In this document: positions 1 to 5,079 of the stretch, in pieces | Numbering within the stretch: the stretch's first letter is position 1 | Layout: each line of letters starts with the position of its first letter | Assembly (NCBI GenBank): GCA_022701965.1 | Contig: JAKONL010000103.1 | Span: 1 to 5,393 of the forward strand | Length of the DNA: 5,393 bases | Direction: 5' to 3' | From: Burkholderiaceae bacterium | GTDB taxonomy: Bacteria > Pseudomonadota > Gammaproteobacteria > Burkholderiales > Burkholderiaceae | Made by a program: the position numbers and the translations under genes | Notes under the pieces: model-generated | Told to the model about the DNA's origin: nothing | Database searches by the model: none | What the model saw: only the letters and a program-made list of their open reading frames with translations

Positions 1-1427
1 GCCGATGCGGGCGCGACCGTCACCCAGCCCTGCGCACCCCGATCCGGCCCTTCGGGCACGAGCATGTCGACCCGGCCCGCGCACCGCGTGTCGTCGCGCG
101 CGTCCTCGCGATAGCGGACCACGCCGACCTGCGACCACCACGGGCTTCCGTAGACCCCGAACCCGGCGTCGCGCGCCCAGCGACGCACGGCCTCGGCATA
201 GCGCGGCGGGTCGTTCGCCAAGGCCATCCCGTTGAGTTCCGCCGTCGTCGAGGCCATGCGGGAGGACAGGGCGGCCAGCTTGCGATCCATCGACGGGCTG
301 CGCGCGCCGATGTCCCAGGCCAGGCCGCCGGCCAGCAGCACGAGCAGCGTCGAGACGCCCGCCAGCAGCGCACGGCGGCGCGCGGCCCCGGGCTGAAGCT
401 GCCGGCGCAGGAGGTCCGAGAACCGGTCCACCAGCGGCATCAGCAGGGCGGCGGCACCGAAGCTCGCCACCACGACCAGCGCGAACAGGATCGCCGTCTT
501 CGTCGCGCCGAGCGGCGCGGCCACGCGCGCGCGCACGGCCTGGATGATCTGGTGGTGGAAGAGGAAGGCGAGGAAGGAATACTTCGACGCGGTCCCGAGG
601 AAGCGGGCGGCCCACGACGGCAGCCCCGGGGCGTCGGCGACGAATGCCAGGACGCAGAAGCACGCGATGCCGAGCACGATGCCGTAGACCTGCGGGGACA
701 GCGGCGGCGTCCGGAAGGCGCACAGGACGAGGACCGCGGCCGACGCGGCGGCCCAGGTCCGCAGGTGCGGGCGCACGTAGAGCAGGAAGCACAGGCCGAA
801 GAAGAATTCCGGCAGGCGCAGCAGCGGATTGCGGTTCTCCAGCAGCGTGAAGAAACGGTCGTAGGCGAGGTGCAGCAGGACGAACGCGACGGCGACGAGG
901 CCGGCCGACAGCACCGGGCGCCGGATCGCACCGCGCCGCAGCAGCGGGAACATCGCGTACAGGCACAGGATGAAGCCGAGGAACCATTCGCCCACCAGGT
1001 AGTAGCTCTGCCGGCCGTGGAAGAGGAAGCCGTCGAGCGCCGGCACGGCGAACGCGAACTTCCAGGGCGCCACGCCCGCGGCCCAGTTCCCGCGGCTCGC
1101 GAAGAGCAGGACCGCGACCGTCAGGTAGGCGATCCAGTAGGAGGGAAAGATCGCCAGGAACCGCTTCACGTAGAAGTCGGGCGCGGAGAAGCGCGTCGCG
1201 GTGCTGGTCATCAGGGCCGTCGCCGAGACGACGATGAACAGGGTCACGCCGAGATCGCCCAGCGGCTGGCGCAGGAAGGTCAGCACCGCCACGGTCTCCG
1301 GTGCGGCGCCGGCCATGAAGGCGGCCGGATGGAAGTGGAAGAGGATGATGCTCAGCACAGAGACGACGCGGACGGCGTCGAGGAAGACCAGGCGCCCTGC
1401 GGGCGCCGCTGGGGGCAGGGCGTTCAT
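1..1427 (-). CDS. Acyltransferase-3 family membrane protein (OafA-like), 3' end beyond window
   Basis: This is an integral inner-membrane acyltransferase (PF01757 type). Such enzymes O-acylate cell-surface polysaccharide, lipopolysaccharide or another envelope glycan; the acceptor here is unknown. From the ATG at 1427-1425 the frame is open for 475 codons to the window edge. The N-terminus carries the family pattern LDxxR (L16-R20) followed by a His eleven residues after the Arg (H31, in LFHFH), the usual place of the catalytic His. Next come GVTLFIVVS near residues 60-70 and FYVKRFLAIFPSYW at 85-98, the conserved cytoplasmic Arg block. Many hydrophobic segments follow, the last at about residues 353-371. 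After it comes a non-membrane domain (about 372-475 and beyond) with C449-A-G-R-V-D and QGW at 466-468. The start is secure: an in-frame stop lies at 1473-1475 with no other start codon between. I see no good Shine-Dalgarno sequence. Family assignment is firm, substrate unknown. Confidence 0.88.
   Translation of the reverse strand, partial: MNALPPAAPAGRLVFLDAVRVVSVLSIILFHFHPAAFMAGAAPETVAVLTFLRQPLGDLGVTLFIVVSATALMTSTATRFSAPDFYVKRFLAIFPSYWIAYLTVAVLLFASRGNWAAGVAPWKFAFAVPALDGFLFHGRQSYYLVGEWFLGFILCLYAMFPLLRRGAIRRPVLSAGLVAVAFVLLHLAYDRFFTLLENRNPLLRLPEFFFGLCFLLYVRPHLRTWAAASAAVLVLCAFRTPPLSPQVYGIVLGIACFCVLAFVADAPGLPSWAARFLGTASKYSFLAFLFHHQIIQAVRARVAAPLGATKTAILFALVVVASFGAAALLMPLVDRFSDLLRRQLQPGAARRRALLAGVSTLLVLLAGGLAWDIGARSPSMDRKLAALSSRMASTTAELNGMALANDPPRYAEAVRRWARDAGFGVYGSPWWSQVGVVRYREDARDDTRCAGRVDMLVPEGPDRGAQGWVTVAPAS
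1391..1407. other. GC-only hairpin near the acyltransferase start
   Basis: GGCGCCC and GGGCGCC form a perfect 7-bp stem around the 3-base loop TGC. It lies 18 bases inside the acyltransferase gene, covering roughly codons 7-13, which encode part of a Pro/Ala/Gly-rich leader. In the mRNA it would be a stable structure close to the ribosome loading site and could lower initiation. In DNA this GC-rich, chance formation is quite possible. Confidence 0.4.
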
Positions 1428-1470
1428 GTCTGGATCGGTTCGGTGGCGCGAGGGCCGCTGTACAGACGAA

Positions 1471-1476
1471 ATCTAA
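1471..1476 (-). promoter_or_regulatory. Candidate -10 box for the acyltransferase gene
   Basis: Read on the minus strand the hexamer is TTAGAT, a fair match to TATAAT. It would place the transcript start near 1464 and give a 5' leader of about 37 bases before the ATG at 1427. I see no convincing -35 hexamer upstream of it. The same bases read on the plus strand form AATCTAAG, which resembles the AATCTCGG half-site at 3597-3604, so they could instead be a regulator contact. Weak call. Confidence 0.25.
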
Positions 1477-1480
1477 GCGC

Positions 1481-1501
1481 GGATGCTGAGTTTTTCGATC
1501 G
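1481..1501 (+). promoter_or_regulatory. Candidate LysR-regulator binding site upstream of the ureohydrolase
   Basis: The segment contains TGCTGAGTTTTTC (1484-1496) followed by GATCG. It matches TGCTGAGATTTTC at 3565-3577 in the lysR/lyase intergenic region at 12 of 13 positions, and the flanking bases GG and A/TCG also agree. T-rich runs are rare in such GC-rich DNA. The site lies 26 bases upstream of the TAGGAT box at 1522, centred near -40 to -45 of the transcript start that this box would imply, an activation-type position. Binding by the LysR protein encoded at 2550-3464 is inferred. Confidence 0.45.
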
Positions 1502-1521
1502 TCGGGCAGGGGCGGTTTCCC

Positions 1522-1527
1522 TAGGAT
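1522..1527 (+). promoter_or_regulatory. Candidate -10 box (TAGGAT) for the ureohydrolase gene
   Basis: TAGGAT matches TATAAT at four of six positions and sits in CCCTAGGAT, which recurs exactly at 3624-3632 upstream of the lyase. No good -35 hexamer stands 16-18 bases upstream, as expected for an activator-dependent promoter. If this is the -10, transcription starts near 1534. That lies past the ATG at 1526, so translation must begin at the ATG at 1553. Confidence 0.4.
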
Positions 1528-1552
1528 GGTCGCATCCCCCGCACTGCCCGCC

Positions 1553-2539
1553 ATGCCGACCTCCTCGCTCCCCTCCGACCGCCCGCCCGCGAAGCCCTTC
1601 AACCAGCCCCTCGGCGGCGACGAGGTGCCGCGCTTCGCCGGCATCGCGACCATGATGCGCCTGCCGCACCAGCCGACGACCGCGGGCCTCGACGCCTGCT
1701 TCGTCGGCGTGCCGTTCGACCTGGGCACGTCCAACCGTCCCGGCGCGCGCTTCGGGCCGCGCCAGGTGCGCAGCGAATCGGTGCTGCTGCGGCCCTACAA
1801 CATGGCCACGCGCGCCGCGCCCTTCGACTCGCTGCAGGTGGCCGACATCGGCGACGTGGTCACCAACGCCTACAACGTCGTCGATTCGATCGAACGCATC
1901 GCGCAGGCCTACGACGCCATCGTCGCCGACGGCTGCCGCCCGATCACCATCGGCGGCGACCACACCATCGCCTGGCCGATCCTGCGCGCGATGCACAAGC
2001 GCTACGGGAAGATCGGCGTGGTGCACGTCGACGCGCATGCGGACGACAACGACACCATGTTCGGCGAGAAGATCGCGCACGGCACGCCGTTCCGCCGCGC
2101 GGTGGAGGAGGGCCTGCTCGACTGCGACCGCGTGGTGCAGATCGGCCTGCGCGGTACCGGCTACCACGCCGACGACTTCGACTGGTGCCGCGCGCAGGGC
2201 TTCCGCGTCGTGCAGGCCGAGGAATGCTGGCACCGCAGCCTCGCGCCGCTGATGAAGGAAGTCGCCGCGCGCGTGGGCAACGGGCCGGTGTACCTGAGCT
2301 TCGACATCGACGGCCTCGACCCGTCCTTCGCGCCCGGCACCGGCACGCCGGAGATCGGCGGGCTCAGCGTGCACCAGGGCCTGGAGATCATCCGCGGGCT
2401 GCGCGGCCTGGACATCGTCGGCGCCGACCTGGTGGAGATCTCGCCGCCCTACGACCCGCAGGGCACCACGGCGCTGGTCGGCGCCAACCTGGCGTTCGAG
2501 ATGCTGTGCGTGATGCCGGGCGTGATCTACCGCGACTGA
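1553..2539 (+). CDS. gbuA: Guanidinobutyrase-like ureohydrolase (agmatinase family)
   Basis: This is a cytoplasmic arginase/agmatinase-family enzyme that would hydrolyse a guanidino compound to urea and an amine; for guanidinobutyrase, 4-guanidinobutyrate gives 4-aminobutyrate. At 328 residues it has family length. The dimanganese site is complete: GGDHT at 134-138 (H137), DAHAD at 160-164 (D160, H162, D164) and SFDIDGLDP at 249-257 (D251, D253), followed by PGTGTPEIGG at 261-270. The N-terminal QPLGGDE and GIATMMRLP (30-38) segments, MFGEKIAHGT (169-178) and QAEECWH (221-227) closely resemble what I remember of Pseudomonas GbuA, favouring guanidinobutyrase or guanidinopropionase over true agmatinase. 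An in-frame ATG at 1526 would add nine residues. I prefer 1553 because the probable -10 box overlaps 1526 and homologues begin shortly before QPLGG; neither has a strong ribosome site. It converges with the LysR gene. Automated labels may read speB. Confidence 0.9.
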   Translation: MPTSSLPSDRPPAKPFNQPLGGDEVPRFAGIATMMRLPHQPTTAGLDACFVGVPFDLGTSNRPGARFGPRQVRSESVLLRPYNMATRAAPFDSLQVADIGDVVTNAYNVVDSIERIAQAYDAIVADGCRPITIGGDHTIAWPILRAMHKRYGKIGVVHVDAHADDNDTMFGEKIAHGTPFRRAVEEGLLDCDRVVQIGLRGTGYHADDFDWCRAQGFRVVQAEECWHRSLAPLMKEVAARVGNGPVYLSFDIDGLDPSFAPGTGTPEIGGLSVHQGLEIIRGLRGLDIVGADLVEISPPYDPQGTTALVGANLAFEMLCVMPGVIYRD

Positions 2540-2553
2540 GCGCCGCTGCTCAG
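2536..2553. terminator. Hairpin between convergent stops, possible bidirectional terminator
   Basis: CTGAGC (2536-2541) and GCTCAG (2548-2553) form a perfect 6-bp stem with a 6-base loop, GCCGCT. The stem contains the TGA of the ureohydrolase (2537-2539) and, on the other strand, the TGA of the LysR gene (2552-2550). Only ten bases separate the two genes, so this is the one place a shared terminator could sit. No T-tract follows on either strand, so it is at best a weak intrinsic terminator. Confidence 0.4.
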
Positions 2554-3464
2554 ACGTAGCCGCGCACGCGGCCGAGCACCCAGTCGATGAACGCCGTGAC
2601 CAGCGGGCTCTCGCAGGCCTCGGGACGGCCGACGAGGTAGTAGGCGTGCTTGGCGGGAATGCTGCTGCCGAACAGCCGCACCAGCCGGCCGTCGGCCAGG
2701 TCGTCGCCCACCAGCAGGCTGTCGCCGAGCGCCACGCCCTGCGCGTGCACCGCGGCCTCCATCGCGATGTGCGCGTTGCCCATCTCGGTCATGCGGAAGC
2801 CGGCGACGGCAGCGCCCGCGGCGAGCAGCCACCGCGTCCAGCCCGCGCCGCCGTCCTCGCACAGCAGCAGGTGGCCCTCGAGTTCCTGCACCGAGCGCAT
2901 GCCGATCTGGCCGTTGACCAGCGCGGGGTTGCACACCGGAAACAGCTCGACGTGCGTCAGCAGCCGGACGTGCCGGTCCGGCCAGATGCCCGTGCCGTAG
3001 CGGATGCACAGGTCGACCGACGGCGAGTAGACCTCCCTGTCGTCGTTCGAGGCCACCAGCCTGAACTGCACGTCCGGATGGGCCGACAGGAATTCGCCGA
3101 TGTGGCGGGTCAGCACGCGCGAGCTGAAGCCCACCGGCGCGGAGACCACCAGGTTGCCGGCGATCACCGGGTCGCCCAGCCTGGCCGCGGCGTTGGCGAT
3201 CAGCTGGAAGGCCGAGCGCACCGAAGGCAGCAGCGCCTCGCCGTGCGAGGTGAGCTTGAGCCGCGTCTTGCTGCGGCTGAACAGCTGCACGCCGAGCGCG
3301 TCCTCGAGCGTGCGCAGCTGGTGGCTCACCGCGCTCGGCGTGACGTGGAGTTCGTCGGCCGCCTTCACGACCGTGAGATGCCGCGCCGTCGCGTCGAAGG
3401 CGCGCAAGGCGTTCAGCGGCGGCAGTCGGGTCTTCGTCGCGAGCCTTTTCGCGGGGTCTTGCAT
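2550..3464 (-). CDS. GcvA-type LysR-family transcriptional regulator
   Basis: This 304-residue DNA-binding regulator has typical LysR length. The N-terminal winged helix-turn-helix begins with LPPLNALRAFDATARHLTV (14-32) and continues through KAADELHVTPSAVSHQLRTL (34-53), LFSRSKTRLKLT (61-72) and GEALL. The effector-binding domain follows from about residue 100 and includes DLCIRYGTGIWPD (151-163), a hallmark of the GcvA-like subgroup. The start at 3464 places the helix-turn-helix at the usual distance from the N-terminus; upstream extension is open but would run into the divergent lyase gene. Upstream of the ATG only a weak GAGAC ribosome site is seen. It is transcribed away from the lyase/transporter operon and towards the ureohydrolase, so it probably controls both and its own gene. 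P. aeruginosa gbuA likewise has a linked LysR regulator (GbuR). The effector is unknown; a guanidino acid or succinyl-amine is a guess. Confidence 0.93.
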   Translation of the reverse strand: MQDPAKRLATKTRLPPLNALRAFDATARHLTVVKAADELHVTPSAVSHQLRTLEDALGVQLFSRSKTRLKLTSHGEALLPSVRSAFQLIANAAARLGDPVIAGNLVVSAPVGFSSRVLTRHIGEFLSAHPDVQFRLVASNDDREVYSPSVDLCIRYGTGIWPDRHVRLLTHVELFPVCNPALVNGQIGMRSVQELEGHLLLCEDGGAGWTRWLLAAGAAVAGFRMTEMGNAHIAMEAAVHAQGVALGDSLLVGDDLADGRLVRLFGSSIPAKHAYYLVGRPEACESPLVTAFIDWVLGRVRGYV

Positions 3465-3561
3465 GCGTTTCGTCTCGGTCTTCTGGCGGGGGGACACTGT
3501 GCACGCAAATACCGCGCCACAAAGCTCGAATACCCGCGGTCGCAGGTCGCGAAGGCCGTCG

Positions 3562-3604
3562 GGGTGCTGAGATTTTCTAATCGCGAAGCGGGCCTTAATC
3601 TCGG
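3562..3604. promoter_or_regulatory. Two-half-site operator candidate for the LysR regulator
   Basis: CTGAGATT (3567-3574) and AATCTCGG (3597-3604) are inverted half-sites matching at seven of eight positions, with 30 bp between their centres, about three helical turns, so they lie on one face of the DNA. The left half continues into GATTTTCTAATC (3571-3582), itself a GATT/AATC dyad that contains CTAAT, the core reported for GcvA binding sites. Its centre is about 60-65 bases upstream of the transcript start implied by the TAGGAT box at 3627, the classic LysR recognition-site position. It also lies upstream of lysR, allowing autoregulation. Confidence 0.5.
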
Positions 3605-3626
3605 TTTCCGCGGTCGTCATCGACCC

Positions 3627-3632
3627 TAGGAT
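3627..3632 (+). promoter_or_regulatory. Candidate -10 box (TAGGAT) or ribosome site for the lyase operon
   Basis: CCCTAGGAT at 3624-3632 repeats exactly the sequence before the ureohydrolase. As a -10 box it predicts a transcript start at about 3639-3640, at the lyase ATG itself, meaning a leaderless or nearly leaderless mRNA. Alternatively AGGA (3628-3631), eight bases before the ATG, is the Shine-Dalgarno sequence and the promoter lies further upstream. GGGGG at 3634-3638 is too close to the ATG to serve. The sequence alone does not decide. Confidence 0.35.
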
Positions 3633-3639
3633 CGGGGGC

Positions 3640-5079
3640 ATGACCATCCCAGAAGCCGCTGCGGGACAACGCCTGTGGGGCGCCCGATTCAAGTCCCAGC
3701 CCTCCGAGGCGCTCAAGGCGCTGTCGCGCTCCGAACCCTCGTTCTTCCGCCTGGTGCCGTACGACCTGGCCGGCTCCCGGGCGCACGCGCGCGAGCTGCA
3801 TCGCGCCGGCATCCTCGCGCAGGAGGAGCTCGAGGCGCTGCAGGCCTGCATCGACACCGTCGAGCGCGACTACCTGGCCGGCGACGTGCAGCCGACGCCG
3901 GCCGACGAGGACGTCCACACCTTCCTCGAGCGCGTGCTGACCGAGCGCCTGGGCGCCATCGGCGGCAAGCTGCGCGCCGGGCGTTCGCGCAACGACCAGG
4001 CCGCGAACGACCTGAAGCTCTACCTGCGCGACAAGGCGCGCGTCATCGCCGCGGGCGTGCACGACCTGCTCGACGCGCTGATCGCGCAGGCCGGGCAGCA
4101 CACCGGGACGCTGTCGACCGGCTTCACCCACCTGCAGCCCGCGCAGCCGATCGTCTTCGCGCATCACCTGATGGCGCATGCGCAGGCCATCGGCCGCAAC
4201 GTCGACCGGCTGATGGACTGGGACCGCCGCAGCGCGCGTTCGCCGCTGGGCGCCGCGGCGCTCGCGGGCTCGGCGATCTGCCGCTCGCCGGAACGCTCGG
4301 CCGCCGAACTGGGCTACGACGCGCCGTGCGAGAACTCGATCGACGCGGTGGCCGCGCGCGACCACGTGTGCGAGTTCCTGTTCATCGCCGGCATGCTCGC
4401 GGTCGAGCTGTCGCGGCTGTCGGAGGAGGTGGTGATCTGGTCGTCGCGGCAGTTCCAGTGGGTGGAGCTCGACGACGCCTACTGCACGGGCAGTTCGATC
4501 ATGCCGCAGAAGAAGAACCCCGACATCGCCGAACTCACGCGCGGCAAGGCCGGCCGGCTCATCGGCAACCTGGTCGGGATGCTGGCGGCGCTGAAGTCGC
4601 TGCCGCTGGCCTACAACCGCGACCTGGCCGAGGACAAGAGCGCCTCCTTCGACAGCGTCGACACGCTGCTCCTGGTGCTGCCGGCGATGGCCGGGATGAT
4701 CCGCACGATGCGCGTGGACGTCGCGCAGCTGCGCCGCCACGCGCCGCTGGGCTTCACGCTCGCGACCGAGGTCGCCGACTGGCTGGCGCTGTCGGGCGTG
4801 CCGTTCAGCGAGGCACACGAGATCACCGGGGCGCTGGTGAAGGCCTGCGAGGCCGAGGGCATCGAGCTGGGCCAGGTCTCCGAGTCGATGCTCGCCGAGG
4901 TCGATCCGCGCCTCACGCCGGACGTGCTCGCGCACCTCACGCTCGAGGCCGCGATCGCCGCGCGCACCGGGCAGGGCGGCACCGCGCCGGCGCGCGTGGC
5001 CGAGCAGATCGAGCGCGCGAAGGCGGCGATACTGCCGCGCGCCGAATGGATCGCCGCCTACGAGGGACCCCGATGCTGA
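3640..5079 (+). CDS. argH: Argininosuccinate lyase family protein, probably a catabolic paralogue
   Basis: This cytoplasmic, normally tetrameric enzyme of the fumarase/aspartase superfamily would split a succinyl-amine (for ArgH, argininosuccinate) into fumarate and the amine. At 479 residues it is slightly longer than usual ArgH. Conserved core: LWGARF (12-17), DLAGSRAHA (42-50), EDVH (90-93), RSRNDQ (115-120), THLQPAQP (163-170, H164 the catalytic-pair His), the signature GSSIMPQKKNPD (284-295) with the mobile-loop Ser, and YNRDLAEDK (325-333). Odd points: the near-invariant Gln of YNxDLQEDK is Ala330, the Asp of the FDxRL block is Phe35, and the His of KLHxxRSRND is Arg112. These positions line the amine side of the pocket in known lyases, so a different substrate is plausible. 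The gene starts a probable operon with an amino-acid transporter and is divergent from lysR, unlike a biosynthetic argH. Family assignment is firm; true argininosuccinate activity is uncertain. Confidence 0.9.
   Translation: MTIPEAAAGQRLWGARFKSQPSEALKALSRSEPSFFRLVPYDLAGSRAHARELHRAGILAQEELEALQACIDTVERDYLAGDVQPTPADEDVHTFLERVLTERLGAIGGKLRAGRSRNDQAANDLKLYLRDKARVIAAGVHDLLDALIAQAGQHTGTLSTGFTHLQPAQPIVFAHHLMAHAQAIGRNVDRLMDWDRRSARSPLGAAALAGSAICRSPERSAAELGYDAPCENSIDAVAARDHVCEFLFIAGMLAVELSRLSEEVVIWSSRQFQWVELDDAYCTGSSIMPQKKNPDIAELTRGKAGRLIGNLVGMLAALKSLPLAYNRDLAEDKSASFDSVDTLLLVLPAMAGMIRTMRVDVAQLRRHAPLGFTLATEVADWLALSGVPFSEAHEITGALVKACEAEGIELGQVSESMLAEVDPRLTPDVLAHLTLEAAIAARTGQGGTAPARVAEQIERAKAAILPRAEWIAAYEGPRC
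5062..5067 (+). promoter_or_regulatory. Ribosome binding site of the permease inside the lyase gene
   Basis: GAGGGA is a good Shine-Dalgarno match five bases before the ATG at 5073. It lies within the last codons of the lyase. Together with the seven-base overlap of the two genes it indicates translational coupling and fixes the permease start. Confidence 0.7.

Noticed and set aside
20..931. Minus-strand open frames at 20-373 and 440-931
   Set aside because: They overlap the acyltransferase in another frame and encode Arg/Ser/Cys/Pro-rich strings. The acyltransferase frame is open from 1427 to the left edge with recognisable motifs.
1526..1552. ATG at 1526 as the ureohydrolase start
   Set aside because: It is possible and in frame, with an SD-like AGGGGCGG at 1509-1516. 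Set aside because it overlaps the shared CCCTAGGAT box, a probable -10 region, and because relatives start nearer the QPLGG block. Kept as the alternative.
552..1655. 367-residue plus-strand open frame
   Set aside because: It is antisense to the acyltransferase and then runs out of frame into the ureohydrolase. The product is dominated by Glu, Arg, Gln, Gly and Ala with no domain pattern, typical of a shadow frame in GC-rich DNA. The minus-strand frame gives a coherent membrane enzyme.
1424..2374. 316-residue minus-strand frame opposite the ureohydrolase
   Set aside because: It is rich in Ala, Arg, Val, His and Asp with no motif, and opposite a gene with a complete metal-binding site.
1965..2550. 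True agmatinase (speB) as the function of the ureohydrolase
   Set aside because: The metal-site motifs fit every member of the family, but GIATMMRLP, MFGEKIAHGT and QAEECWH resemble guanidinobutyrase. Agmatinase is not excluded without an assay.
2646..3629. 327-residue plus-strand frame opposite the LysR gene
   Set aside because: It is a His/Arg/Ala/Val-rich shadow of the LysR coding region and runs through the operator candidate.
3465..3857. Upstream extension of the LysR gene to an ATG at 3857 (435 residues)
   Set aside because: It would overlap the lyase start by over 200 bases and precede the helix-turn-helix by about 145 residues, unlike the family. The ATG at 3464 gives the normal architecture.
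3595..4935. 446-residue minus-strand frame opposite the lyase
   Set aside because: It is long but low in complexity (Arg, Gln, His, Val, Asp, Gly), with no signature, and is antisense to an intact lyase with the full family signature.
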